NCBI GenBank assembly: GCA_029260495.1
Contig: JAJDDD010000017.1
Span: 24,837-88,836, forward strand
Direction: 5' to 3'
DNA from: Phycisphaerales bacterium
GTDB lineage: Bacteria; Planctomycetota; Phycisphaerae; Phycisphaerales; UBA1924
DNA: 64,000 bases
Part shown: in pieces, positions 1-9,566 of the stretch
How the letters are laid out: each line of letters begins with the position of its first letter
How positions within the stretch are numbered: the first letter of the stretch is position 1
The notes under the pieces: generated by a model
What the model saw: only the letters and a program-made list of their open reading frames with translations
Databases searched by the model: none
Told to the model about the DNA's origin: nothing
Made by a program: the position numbers and the translations under genes

Positions 1-2201
1 CGATCGAGTCGTTCCGCAGCCTGCTTTGAGCGGCGTCCCGCCTCTGTCAGCGCTTCGCCTGCCTCCTTCAAGAGCCCCTGCAGTTGCTCGTCATTCAGCC
101 CGTTGGAAGAAACCCGATCTCCCAACTGCTCAACGCTCTCCGCCTGCCTCGCGACGCGCTCTGATATCTGCGCCTGCTCGCGCTTCGCCTGCCCATCAGG
201 CCCATATCGCTCCACCCGCTGCATCGTCGCAGCCTGCATTTCGTCAATCCGAATCGCCTGCTGGCGCACATCCGCCAAAGATCGGCGAATCTCCTCAATC
301 AAGTCCGCCTCGGAAATCACATAAAGTCGCCTCGTCGCGGATCGCTCCGCATCGCGCAGCGCTCCGCCCGACGCAAACACATCCTGCGCCCCCGCTGTGA
401 GCCACACCTGATCGCCAGGCTTCACCCCGAGGACCGACAAATCAATCTTCGCTGATGCGCTCGCCAGCGCGCCACCCTGTGCTTCAACCCGCGCAAGCTC
501 CGTCACCTCGCCCGCTTCAACCGCTCCGCCCGGACCGCTTGGCTCTCCATCATTTCCGCCCGCAGGCTTCGCGATTTGCTGTTCGAGCCACACCGCCAAC
601 AAGCCGACATCATCGCGACCCTCGCCCACCGCATCGATCACAGCCGTCGCGAGCACATTTCGATCCGATTCAGGCGCCGTCACCGTCACGCTGGGAGGCC
701 GATCCTCGACCGCGTCAAACCGATACACCGCTTCATCAACCGATGCGATCCCGTGCTCATCCGTCAGTGAAATCGGAAAACGCATCGACTCATCGAGCGC
801 AAACCGAAGCGTCCACACGTTTGAGTCAATAGACGCTTCAATCTCAATCCCTTCATCGCGACCAGCAGCCCCAAACACTGCCTCGCGCCAACCGGCATCC
901 TCAGTCGCAACCGGAATCGCTTTATTCAAAGTCAGCTTCAGCTCGACTTCGCTCCCGCTCAGTGAACGCGGCGCAATCGCGCGCTCATCGCGCCCGGTTC
1001 CCATATCCCGATCAACAATCTCTCGCCCCGCTGTCTCAATATTCACCCCAAGCGCCGACGCATACGCAGGAGGCATGATCGTCGCGCTCGCAGTGACAAC
1101 CTCAGGAGGAGGAACCAGACGCACCCGGCGCCATTCCGTCGTGTCGTCAACTGTCTCAAATCGATATTCAACAAACTCCGCGTCCGCTTCGATCAACCTC
1201 TCAAAAAGCTCGCCTTCGCCGCGAACCGCAACATCTCCAGCGACGCCCTCAACCTCGCCCGCCACAGACGCCTGCACCCGACGCTCTTGCCAGTTCATCA
1301 GCATGCGATTGGTGGAAATCGTCTGTCCACCGCTGATAAATCGATACCGGGCTGCGACGTTTGTGCGCTCAACCGTTGTATTTGTGCGCATCAGAGCGGC
1401 GCGTAAGGGCAGCGCCTGCCCGAGTGGATGCACCCGCGCCGTCGTCGCGTCAACCACCAGTGTGCGCTTGGGCCACTCCGCCCCCACCCAGGGCGCCGCG
1501 AGCCTGGTCGCGCCGATCGTCGTCAGCGCCGGCTGCCAGACAAACACCCCCGCCGCCATCAACAGCGCCAGCGCAAACACACCCCCCGCGCGCGCCAGAC
1601 GGTCCTTCCGGATCAGCCCGCGCGTCGCGCCAGCGCGAAACCTTGCGCCCGCTTCCTTCACCACGCGCGATGCGAGATTTCCTGAAACACTCTCACCGTC
1701 CGCCCACTGGCGCACGGCGTCTTCCGGGTGAGCGCCGGGAACAGGCTGCATCGCGCCCGAGGCGTCGCCCGAGGTCGCCAACTCAACCCCGCTCGCCAGC
1801 CAACCCGAAAGCTCCGGGTGATGCTCCTCCACGCGCAACGCCATCGCGGTCGTCGATGGTCGAAACCGGATCGCAGGCCCAACAAATCGCCACAGAACAA
1901 ATACAGCGCCGACAGCCAGCACACTCAGATGCACCGCGCGCAGCGGGGTCGGAAAACGGAGAAAGTAATCCGCGAACCCCATCACCACCGCGATCGCAAT
2001 CAAGGCTGCGCCCAGCATGGCGCTGCGCTGAGCGATCAGCGTCGCCCGTGCGCGGGCTGCGAGCGACCGCAGCGCCGACCGCACGGACTCCATCCGATCC
2101 ACACTGTTGCTGATCAACTCAAGATCAGGCGTGAGCGCCGGCGCTAAGTCATCTTCATTCGGAACGTTCATATCATCGCGGGGAAGGCTGCCATCGCTCA
2201 T
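1..2201 (-). CDS. Large DUF4175-like membrane protein, C-terminus beyond window
   Basis: An open frame runs from ATG at 2201 to the window edge without a stop, giving at least 733 residues. Reading it off the minus strand shows an N-terminal region with two hydrophobic segments (about residues 60-75 and 90-110), a third near 205-222, then a long extracellular-type region with Ig-like beta-rich stretches. Towards the cut end it becomes Arg/Glu/Gln-rich and likely helical. This layout matches DUF4175-like proteins that close MoxR/DUF58/BatA operons in planctomycetes; the family call rests on architecture and position. It is the last visible gene of the operon that starts at 9230, with a 200-bp gap after the VWA gene that holds two copies of GGCCGACA but no visible terminator. 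Biochemical function unknown. Confidence 0.75.
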   Translation of the reverse strand, partial: MSDGSLPRDDMNVPNEDDLAPALTPDLELISNSVDRMESVRSALRSLAARARATLIAQRSAMLGAALIAIAVVMGFADYFLRFPTPLRAVHLSVLAVGAVFVLWRFVGPAIRFRPSTTAMALRVEEHHPELSGWLASGVELATSGDASGAMQPVPGAHPEDAVRQWADGESVSGNLASRVVKEAGARFRAGATRGLIRKDRLARAGGVFALALLMAAGVFVWQPALTTIGATRLAAPWVGAEWPKRTLVVDATTARVHPLGQALPLRAALMRTNTTVERTNVAARYRFISGGQTISTNRMLMNWQERRVQASVAGEVEGVAGDVAVRGEGELFERLIEADAEFVEYRFETVDDTTEWRRVRLVPPPEVVTASATIMPPAYASALGVNIETAGREIVDRDMGTGRDERAIAPRSLSGSEVELKLTLNKAIPVATEDAGWREAVFGAAGRDEGIEIEASIDSNVWTLRFALDESMRFPISLTDEHGIASVDEAVYRFDAVEDRPPSVTVTAPESDRNVLATAVIDAVGEGRDDVGLLAVWLEQQIAKPAGGNDGEPSGPGGAVEAGEVTELARVEAQGGALASASAKIDLSVLGVKPGDQVWLTAGAQDVFASGGALRDAERSATRRLYVISEADLIEEIRRSLADVRQQAIRIDEMQAATMQRVERYGPDGQAKREQAQISERVARQAESVEQLGDRVSSNGLNDEQLQGLLKEAGEALTEAGRRSKQAAERLD

Positions 2202-2401
2202 AAAACTCACTGCCCTTTCCGTCGCCTGACCAATCACGGGCGTTCAACGACGCCGCACGTCATCCTCTTTAGACGCCCTTACCAACCCGTGGATCACCAT
2301 TTTCGCCCATTTTTCCATCTGCTGGCCGACAATCTCCTCAACTCTTATCGGCCGACAGCGCGGGCGCGGCGCCCAGTCCCCCTAAAAAACCCAACTGAAC
2401 T

Positions 2402-4771
2402 CTACACCAGCCGCACCGCTCGACGACCAACCCATTCCAGCGTCAACAGCAAAATCACCACCAAGAGCGCCAGAGGGGTGTCCCACAGGGCTTCCGTCGT
2501 CTCATTGACCAGCCGAACCCGCCGATTCGGGAGCTTGGGGGGCAATCCCGCCAGCTCGTCAGCGGGCACCACTTCCCCACCTGTCTCCGACGCGATGGCT
2601 GCGAGCAGGGCGTGATTCGTCTCAGGGCGGCGCAGCTCATCATCGGGGAGCGTCACCTCGACCTGCTCGCTCAGTCCCAATCCCGCCAGCGCCGCCTCGG
2701 CGCCTTCGATGCGCCACTCGCCAGCTTCGGAAGCTGCCCACGTCGTGCCGAATCGTCTGCCATCCTGGCCTTCTGAAGTCAGTCGCAGTTCGATTGGCGC
2801 GGGCGCTTCGGCTTCACCTGCCCGGCGCTCGCGCTCCAGGCGCACCGTCACACTCGAAAGTCCAAGCTCAAGCAACGCCTGATCGAGGATCTCCACACTC
2901 ACATACACCGATTGATCCACCACAGCGCGGCGGGGCTCTGCGGTCAGGATCGCTGACTTCCCGCTTTTGGTCAGTGAGACGCGCCCGAGCATGCGCACAA
3001 GCTGCAACCAGAATCGCTCAAAGAGTTGCTCGCCGCGCCCGTAGCGCCAGCGCCAGATTTCATCCGTCGCGACATACAAAATCGTTCCGGCGCCAAACCG
3101 CATGGAAAGCACGAGGGGCGTCGAGTTTGCGCTCATCTGCGCAGACTCGGCAACTGTGACATCATCCACCGCGAGCGCGAGCGCCTCAGCGGTCGGCTTC
3201 ATTGCGCTGGGATCAATCCGTTGAATCCAGCGCAACATCGACCATCCCGACGCCCGATCGGCCAGCTTCGCGGGCCACGGCTCGCTTGCGTCTTCAGAAA
3301 GCTGCAACACGCCGAACCGGTCAGCCAGAATCGTGGGCTGGACCAGCGCGTTGCGGTTGGGGTCTGACACCGCGCCCCCGCGCGAAAATGGCAGCAAGTC
3401 CGCGAGCGCCGTCCCCCACCATGCGTCAGGCGTCGAGCCCTCGCCGCCGATCCACAGCAATCCGCCGCCCCGAATCGAAACATGCTCGCGCAGGTCTTCA
3501 AGCTGCTTCGTTGAAAAGACATTTGGGGAAACATCCCCGAGAATCACTACGTCGTACTCAGCCCACTCCTCGGGAGAGCCGGGCAGCGCGTCAATCTCGA
3601 TATCCCCTTCCTGACTCGATCTTTTCGTCGGCGAGAAGAGCAAGTTGCTCGACATCACCGATTTCTCTCGAATCAGCAGATTCTTCAGATAGCGCTGCTC
3701 CCAGCGCGGGTATCCATCCACATAGAGCGCGCGCAGCGGACGGTCGATCAGCTCTACGCCGACCTCCACCTGATTGTTCCCAGCGATCAGATCAGGTGAA
3801 TCGGGCTCAAGCTCGACGATCCATGTGCGCATGCCCGCTTCTTCCGGGCGATGTGTCAGTGTGACGGTCGTGTCGCTGGCGCCTGGTTCGATTCGCTGTT
3901 CATCGAGCGTGAGTCCGGTCGCTTCATCAATGAGTCGGACGGTGGCGCCGCTCGCTGCGGTCGCGCCGAGTGATTCAACATCAACGGTGACAGGCGCGAT
4001 GTCATTGACGAATGCGACGCCGGGACCTTCGGCGCGCCGGATCGCAAGATCGCCCACGGGATCGGCGCTTCCAAGCGGAACAACATGCACCGGCGTCGCT
4101 TCTGCTTGCAGCCGGCGAATCGCTGCCCGCGATGGCTCATCAATGGATCGTCCATCGGAAAAAATCACAACTGACGAGAGCGGCCGGGCCGCTGCCCGGC
4201 GCAGGGCCTGATCAAGCGCCCGCGACAAGCTCGTCCTTCGGCCGGCCGGCTCGCCGAGATCGAGCGCTCCATCCACGCCCGGCGTTCCGGACACCGGAAG
4301 GTCATAGGCCCCGGCGTCAAACCCGAGCCAGACGACTGTTCGTTGTTCCGCGAGGGTTGACCACATCGGCCATGACCTGCCGATCGCGTCGCGCAGTTGC
4401 TCTTCGCGTGTGATGCCGAGTCCTTCCACTCTTCCCTGACCTGGCGCGTCTGCAATCGTCATTGACTCTGAACGATCGACCAGCGCAATCACCCAGTCGC
4501 GCTCGACGGATTCATCCGTCTTGACAAGTTGCGGCCCGGTGATGAGCGCCACAATCGCAATGAGAAGCAGCGCCCGCGTGATCGCCAGCAACACGCGGGC
4601 GGCGCCAGGGGCTGCGAGCCGGGAATAGCTCCACACTGCGAACGCGATCGCCGCCGCCCCCACGCCCGGCCACGCCCACACGGGGAGCGGTCGTTCAAAC
4701 CCGATTCGTACGCTCTCTGCGCCAAATCGCAGCGTGTCGAGGTCCAAGGCCCAGGTGAGAAAATCGTTCAT
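2402..4771 (-). CDS. Amidotransferase-like VWA-containing membrane protein
   Basis: 789 residues. A TM helix lies near residues 30-50 and a second near 65-82. A VWA-type metal-site motif follows (VDRSESM, near 95-101), with another strand-end motif VIFSDGRS near 197-204. A central segment 'YVDGYPRWEQRYLKNLL' (about 349-365) is characteristic of the glutamine-amidotransferase-like domain found in this planctomycete operon protein, and a TM helix closes the C-terminus. Its ATG overlaps the stop of the BatA-like gene (ATGA, 4768-4771), so the two are translationally coupled. It is probably anchored in the inner membrane with a large outer domain, acting with the MoxR ATPase and DUF58 protein in envelope-complex assembly or stress tolerance; that role is inferred from the Bat operon family. 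Confidence 0.8.
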   Translation of the reverse strand: MNDFLTWALDLDTLRFGAESVRIGFERPLPVWAWPGVGAAAIAFAVWSYSRLAAPGAARVLLAITRALLLIAIVALITGPQLVKTDESVERDWVIALVDRSESMTIADAPGQGRVEGLGITREEQLRDAIGRSWPMWSTLAEQRTVVWLGFDAGAYDLPVSGTPGVDGALDLGEPAGRRTSLSRALDQALRRAAARPLSSVVIFSDGRSIDEPSRAAIRRLQAEATPVHVVPLGSADPVGDLAIRRAEGPGVAFVNDIAPVTVDVESLGATAASGATVRLIDEATGLTLDEQRIEPGASDTTVTLTHRPEEAGMRTWIVELEPDSPDLIAGNNQVEVGVELIDRPLRALYVDGYPRWEQRYLKNLLIREKSVMSSNLLFSPTKRSSQEGDIEIDALPGSPEEWAEYDVVILGDVSPNVFSTKQLEDLREHVSIRGGGLLWIGGEGSTPDAWWGTALADLLPFSRGGAVSDPNRNALVQPTILADRFGVLQLSEDASEPWPAKLADRASGWSMLRWIQRIDPSAMKPTAEALALAVDDVTVAESAQMSANSTPLVLSMRFGAGTILYVATDEIWRWRYGRGEQLFERFWLQLVRMLGRVSLTKSGKSAILTAEPRRAVVDQSVYVSVEILDQALLELGLSSVTVRLERERRAGEAEAPAPIELRLTSEGQDGRRFGTTWAASEAGEWRIEGAEAALAGLGLSEQVEVTLPDDELRRPETNHALLAAIASETGGEVVPADELAGLPPKLPNRRVRLVNETTEALWDTPLALLVVILLLTLEWVGRRAVRLV

Positions 4772-7131
4772 GCGCTCACCCCGGGCGCCCGCAGCCGGGA
4801 AAAGAGCCGCCGACGCGACGGGCTGGATGTAATCGCGTGGCTGAAGAATCGCGCCATCACTGTTTCCATCAGCGCGACAACAAGAGCAGCGAGCAAGAGC
4901 GGGAAGCTCACCGGCGAGCGCTCTTCATCCGCGATGGAAGCAAGCCCGCGCGAGGCTTCTGACTCGTCATCAATCCACTCGATTGAGCCGGCTGACGCGC
5001 CGCTGGTTGCGAGCCATGCTTGAATGGTGGCTTCGGCCTGCACGTCTGTACGTCCGGCGTCTGCATCTGCATTGACCGCGACAAGCCCGCGCGCAGCGCC
5101 CGAGCCATCCACGGCGCGATAAAGCCCGGCGAGTCTCGCGGCTGTCTCCGCTCTGCCGCCGGCGTCAATCAGGATGGACTCAAGATTCGCGCCGGTTTCA
5201 GCGGTCGGCAACAGCTCAGCGGACCGAGACGGAGCTGTGGGAAAGGCGCCTGCCCGCGTTGTCCATCCCCCCTGCGCGCTGCCCACACCCTGCCTGAGCA
5301 ACTCCTGCATCAAAGGCACCATTAATGGTTTGGCTGGGAGGTTCGTCCACGAAAGCGTCGGGGCGGATGCGACATAGACCACCAACCCGCGACTTTCAGC
5401 CTGAAGACGAGCGCTCGCGCCAGGCTCTGCGCCTTGTTGCGAGTCCTGATCACTCGGTTGGTTCACTCGCGCTGCGCTATCTTCTTTTACGCGCGGCTCA
5501 ACTCCACCTGCGATGATCCAGGCGGACCCGTCAGCCAACCGCACCAGTTCGCTCGCGCCGGTTGCTTCGCCATCAATCGCGAGCGTCTTGAAGACGCGGA
5601 CCGGACCGGCGAGATCTTTAAGCTCCTCACGAATATGCGCCAGCGCCAAACTGAGTGGCTGATCGGCAGCGAGTGTGATCGGGGCTTCAAACTCACTCGC
5701 TTCGCGCGCGAGGCGCCAGGAGAGGCCAAAGGCTCGCGCCATTTCATCGGGCCATAAATGCACTGTCGGCTCTGTCGGTGGAAAGACAACCACAAGCCCG
5801 CCGCCTTCAACAAACCGCCCCAGCCGATCCCAGCCGGAACCATCGACCAAATCAGGGCGAATCACAAAGACTGCGCTCACTGCGCTCAATGAAGGCGCAT
5901 CAATCGAAGCGGGATCGATCGAGATCGGCTCGACTGCCGCCGAACGTGTTGGATCAAGCGCCAGGCGAAGCCAGTCGGCGGGGTCGAGTCGATCCACACT
6001 AGGCGCCGCCCCGAAGCGACGCCGGGCGATAATCCCAACGCGCAGCGACTCGCGCACAGTGACAGGCGCTCTTCGGATGTTGTCCCCAATCACCGCGTCG
6101 CGATCAATCGTCGCTTCAATCGCTACAGATGATCCACTCTCCGTCGCTGACGTCGCAGCGGCGCCCATGTCCACGATCATCGACGTTGTCGCTTCGGACT
6201 GTCCCGGCGCCCAGCGCACAACCGTCTCGGTGGCGGGCCAGACGACACCCGCTCGTCCTGAAACAGCCCGAGCCTGCACGGTGGTCGCATCGGGCTGCGC
6301 CACAGCGGCGCCGGTGCGCCGAAGCGCAACGCGCACGGTTTGCGGCGCCCTTCCATTGCCGCCTGTTTCACCCGTCACTACGACGCTGCGCAACGGCGTG
6401 ACGTCGACCACCTGCACATTCCCAGGCGCCGACTGCCTCGGACGAGGCGCGAGAACTCGAACCTCGGACAACTCGCCAAAAACGGGCGGGAGCGGTGCGC
6501 CGGCGTCAGCAGAGCCAGTTAGAAAATCAGAGAGAATCGCAACCACCGCTCCTGAACCTGCATCCTCATCTTCGCTGCCAAGCTCCGCCCGCAGACGATC
6601 CAGAGCGCCGTTGAGATCCATCGCGGCGTCGGTGGCGTCAATGTCATCAACCAGTTGCCGAACTGCTGCAAGGTCTGTTGAAGCGGGAACCACCGTGGCG
6701 CTCGCCGGGGCGCCGAGCGTGACCAACCCAACGCGATCCGAAGCGCCGAGGGATGCGATGATCTGCCGCGCTGCGTTTTTGTGACGCTCAAGTGCGGATT
6801 GACCGGATTCATCCGTCACGGTCGAAGCGAGCCCATTATCAACAAGCAGGTAAACAGTGCGAGCCGATCCACCCCCGAGCGCGCCGGCGCGTTCGAGGAT
6901 AGGACGTGCGATCGCAAGCGCCAAGAGTAAGACAACCAAGCATCGCGCTGCGAGCAGAAGAAGCTGTTCAAGAGTCAGTCGCCGGCGCTGTTTGCGGTAC
7001 GCTTCGATGACAAAGCGCATCGCGCCCCACATGATTGGCTTGCGCTTCCTGCGAAAGAGCAGATGAATGATGATGGGAATCGCCACGCACGCGATCCCCG
7101 CGATCCCAAGCCCAAGGTGCAGCAGCGTCAT
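4768..7131 (-). CDS. BatA-like membrane protein with VWA-type domain
   Basis: 787 residues from the ATG at 7131. I chose this start over an upstream one at 7200 because it gives the canonical BatA N-terminus (first helix, then IPIIIHLLFRRKRKP) and creates an ATGA overlap with the DUF58 stop (7128-7131). Residues 5-25 and about 58-77 are the two anchoring helices of the BatA N-terminal domain. A degenerate VWA domain follows (YLLVDNGLAST has lost the DxSxS metal motif). The rest is a large beta-rich region, and a final TM helix lies near residues 750-770. It is the third gene of the moxR operon, and loss of the metal site suggests a scaffold rather than a metal-dependent binder. Confidence 0.82.
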   Translation of the reverse strand: MTLLHLGLGIAGIACVAIPIIIHLLFRRKRKPIMWGAMRFVIEAYRKQRRRLTLEQLLLLAARCLVVLLLALAIARPILERAGALGGGSARTVYLLVDNGLASTVTDESGQSALERHKNAARQIIASLGASDRVGLVTLGAPASATVVPASTDLAAVRQLVDDIDATDAAMDLNGALDRLRAELGSEDEDAGSGAVVAILSDFLTGSADAGAPLPPVFGELSEVRVLAPRPRQSAPGNVQVVDVTPLRSVVVTGETGGNGRAPQTVRVALRRTGAAVAQPDATTVQARAVSGRAGVVWPATETVVRWAPGQSEATTSMIVDMGAAATSATESGSSVAIEATIDRDAVIGDNIRRAPVTVRESLRVGIIARRRFGAAPSVDRLDPADWLRLALDPTRSAAVEPISIDPASIDAPSLSAVSAVFVIRPDLVDGSGWDRLGRFVEGGGLVVVFPPTEPTVHLWPDEMARAFGLSWRLAREASEFEAPITLAADQPLSLALAHIREELKDLAGPVRVFKTLAIDGEATGASELVRLADGSAWIIAGGVEPRVKEDSAARVNQPSDQDSQQGAEPGASARLQAESRGLVVYVASAPTLSWTNLPAKPLMVPLMQELLRQGVGSAQGGWTTRAGAFPTAPSRSAELLPTAETGANLESILIDAGGRAETAARLAGLYRAVDGSGAARGLVAVNADADAGRTDVQAEATIQAWLATSGASAGSIEWIDDESEASRGLASIADEERSPVSFPLLLAALVVALMETVMARFFSHAITSSPSRRRLFSRLRAPGVSA

Positions 7132-8120
7132 CCGGTTTTGCTCCGTTTGATGCGCGCATTGCGCTTGGCGACAAAGGCTGCGAGCGTTGGCCCGAGCCAA
7201 TCATGCGTACAGACGCGCATATCATCAAAGCTGAAGCTGCGCGAAATTTTTCTCACCTGAGCGGCGTGCTCTTGGAATGCTTCGAGGTAATCCTTGCGAA
7301 TCGCCCGCGGATCAAGCTGAATCCGCCCTTCGCCTTCGAGCCCTTCGAATGGGGCTGCATCGCGGAAGTCGAACTCCTCTTCCTGTTTGTCCACCACTCT
7401 GCACACGATCACATCATGGCGCCGATGTTTGCACCGCGCCAGGGCTGTGCGAATTTGCTCCGGGTCTGTGTAAAAATCGCTGATGATCGTAATCAAGCAT
7501 CGATTGTTCAGTTTCGCCAATGTCAGATCGACAACGCGGGGCAGGTCTGTCTCCGCTTCCACCGGATGCGCTGAGAGCGCTTCGACGATTTGGCGCCACT
7601 GTCCCTGCTGGCTCGATCGCCGGACCATGGCGCGGACGGAGTCGGCAAAGACCGTCACACCGACGCGATCGCCCTGTCTTAATGACAGATGGCTGAACGC
7701 CGCTGCGAGCGCTGTCGCGTGGTCAAACTTTGTCCACTCCAGCTCTCCGCGCGGGCCGACCTTGCGCCCCGCTCCCGAGGCTTCCTGAAACATGCGCGAG
7801 CCGAACGCCATCGAGCCGGATGAATCCACCAGAATCACCTGATCAAGGTTTGTCTCCTGCTGATACTGCTTCAGATGCAGCTTGTCCGAGCGTCCGAAGA
7901 CTTTCCAATCAAGATGGCGAATGTCATCGCCCGCGACGTAAGGCCGATGCTGAGCAAACTCGACAGAGAACCCCTGATAAGGCGAGCGATGCATCCCGCT
8001 CATCACGCCTTCAACAATATGCTTGGCGCGCAGCTCAAAGGAGCCCAGCCGGGCCAGCGTCCGGGGATGCAGGTACGTCGTCGCGTCGATGCGATCTGCT
8101 TGTGTCGAAGCGTCAGCCAC
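7128..8120 (-). CDS. DUF58 domain protein
   Basis: 330 residues from a GTG at 8120. It carries the DUF58 hallmark (GDDIRHLDWKVFGRSDKLHLK, about residues 65-84) and a following VWA-like core with an intact metal-site motif (VDSSGSM, about 98-104). DUF58 proteins are cytoplasmic partners of MoxR ATPases; in related operons the pair is thought to act in metal insertion or maturation of a protein complex. It lies 39 bp after moxR and overlaps the BatA-like gene by 4 bp, so the group is one operon. No TM segment is visible. Length is normal for the family. Confidence 0.9.
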   Translation of the reverse strand: MADASTQADRIDATTYLHPRTLARLGSFELRAKHIVEGVMSGMHRSPYQGFSVEFAQHRPYVAGDDIRHLDWKVFGRSDKLHLKQYQQETNLDQVILVDSSGSMAFGSRMFQEASGAGRKVGPRGELEWTKFDHATALAAAFSHLSLRQGDRVGVTVFADSVRAMVRRSSQQGQWRQIVEALSAHPVEAETDLPRVVDLTLAKLNNRCLITIISDFYTDPEQIRTALARCKHRRHDVIVCRVVDKQEEEFDFRDAAPFEGLEGEGRIQLDPRAIRKDYLEAFQEHAAQVRKISRSFSFDDMRVCTHDWLGPTLAAFVAKRNARIKRSKTG

Positions 8121-8159
8121 AAAGATTCGCCTGGAGAGGTTGGTCAGCAGCAGAAGAAC

Positions 8160-9230
8160 TCACCGCATCACCGCGTCCAGATCACGGGCGCTCCCGTCCA
8201 CCTTAATTTCCTCGAGCAAGCGATCCACAACATCATCCGTGGTCACGTTGTCCGCTTCCGCATTGAAGTTTGTGATGATCCGATGCCGCAGCACTGGCGG
8301 AGTCACCGCGCGAACATCTTCAGGGGTCACATGAAAACGCCCGTTCAAGACTGCGTGGGCCTTGGCGCCGAGGATTAAGTACTGGCTCGCCCGCGGGCCG
8401 GCGCCCCAGCCAAGGTAATCCTGCACAATCTGGGGCTTGGGTGTTTCCGCGGTGTGCTCCTTGATCCGCGTCGCGCGCACAATCCGCAGCGCGTAGCGAA
8501 TCACATGATCCGCAGCCGGCGTCTGACGAATCAACTCCTGCACGCGAAGAACATCTTGTCCGGTCAGCGCTGAAGTGACCTCCGCCTCATGCGCGCCCGT
8601 CGTCCGCCGGATGATTTCCAGCTCCTCTTCTTCGTTCGGATAGCTGATCAGAACATTGAACATGAAGCGATCAAGCTGCGCCTCAGGCAACGGATACGTT
8701 CCCTCCTGCTCGATCGGGTTCTGCGTCGCGAGCACAAAGAAGGGAACAGGCAGCACATGCCGAACACCGCCCGCGGTCACCTGACGCTCCTGCATTGCTT
8801 CAAGGAGCGCCGCCTGCGTCTTTGGCGGCGTCCGGTTGATCTCATCGGCCAGAATCACATTCGAAAAGATCGGACCCTTCACGAACCGAAGCTCCCGCGC
8901 GCCCGTCGTCTTGTCTTCTTCAATCACCTCTGTGCCGGTGATGTCACTCGGCATCAGATCCGGCGTGAACTGAATCCGAGAGAATCCCAGACTGAGTGTT
9001 CGCGCGATCGTCGAGATGAGCAGCGTCTTGGCGAGCCCGGGCACGCCGACCACCAACGCATGCCCGCCGCAGAACATCGTGATGAGCAGTTGCTCGACGA
9101 CCTCATCCTGCCCGACGATCACCTTGCGAATTTCTTCGCGCAGCTTCTCGAAGGCCTGACGGACCTCGTCCACCGCCTGTTCGGGTTCGACGGCCTTGAC
9201 CTGGGACTTGGAAGTAAGCGGATCGGGCAT
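8160..9230 (-). CDS. moxR: MoxR-family AAA+ ATPase
   Basis: 356 residues. The ATG at 9230 is preferred over an upstream in-frame ATG at 9311 because GAGGAG sits 9 nt before it and the protein then has a normal MoxR length. Visible motifs are a Walker A variant (GVPGLAKT), Walker B (ILADEINR), sensor 1 (LATQNPIEQEGTYPLPEAQLD) and the C-terminal helical lid. MoxR ATPases work as chaperones with VWA-domain proteins. It is the first gene of the minus-strand operon that continues through the left edge. Confidence 0.93.
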   Translation of the reverse strand: MPDPLTSKSQVKAVEPEQAVDEVRQAFEKLREEIRKVIVGQDEVVEQLLITMFCGGHALVVGVPGLAKTLLISTIARTLSLGFSRIQFTPDLMPSDITGTEVIEEDKTTGARELRFVKGPIFSNVILADEINRTPPKTQAALLEAMQERQVTAGGVRHVLPVPFFVLATQNPIEQEGTYPLPEAQLDRFMFNVLISYPNEEEELEIIRRTTGAHEAEVTSALTGQDVLRVQELIRQTPAADHVIRYALRIVRATRIKEHTAETPKPQIVQDYLGWGAGPRASQYLILGAKAHAVLNGRFHVTPEDVRAVTPPVLRHRIITNFNAEADNVTTDDVVDRLLEEIKVDGSARDLDAVMR

Positions 9231-9566
9231 CGGTTCTATCTCCTCGCCGGAAGTGTCGTCATCTGTTGATCTGTCGTAGCGGTGCGAAACGTTGCACGAT
9301 CGCGGGAACATTCTTCATCGGGTCAAAACGCTCTTTTGTGTATCGGTTTACGCATCATTGAACGTTTCAGACCGGCCTCAAACGATGCGCGGGCAGCCTC
9401 CGATCGCTGCCACGCCTCGCCCGAGTTGGATCATACCGCCCGACCCTCCCGGAGATTCTCCATTCCTGCTCACAAGCTGCATCGGAGGCGTCAATCTTCA
9501 CAAATGCAGCAAGGGATTGTGTCCGCAGGGGATCAATATGAGACTCCCAGCGTATTCTTGATGCTC
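9231..9566. other. Divergent intergenic region between moxR and mutM
   Basis: 336 bp separate the moxR start (minus) from the mutM start (plus), so promoters for both should lie here. I see an AT-richer patch around 9330-9365 but no convincing -35/-10 pair or riboswitch. Open frames read through this stretch on the plus strand, but their translation has no recognisable protein character. Confidence 0.6.

Noticed and set aside
1075..2147. Plus-strand frames of 85-250 codons in 1-2.2 kb
   Set aside because: They are antisense to the long DUF4175-like frame and are Arg/Pro/Ser-rich with no recognisable domain.
2324..2357. Direct repeat GGCCGACA twice in the gap before the DUF4175-like gene
   Set aside because: Eight bases repeated once in high-GC DNA is weak evidence for a site.
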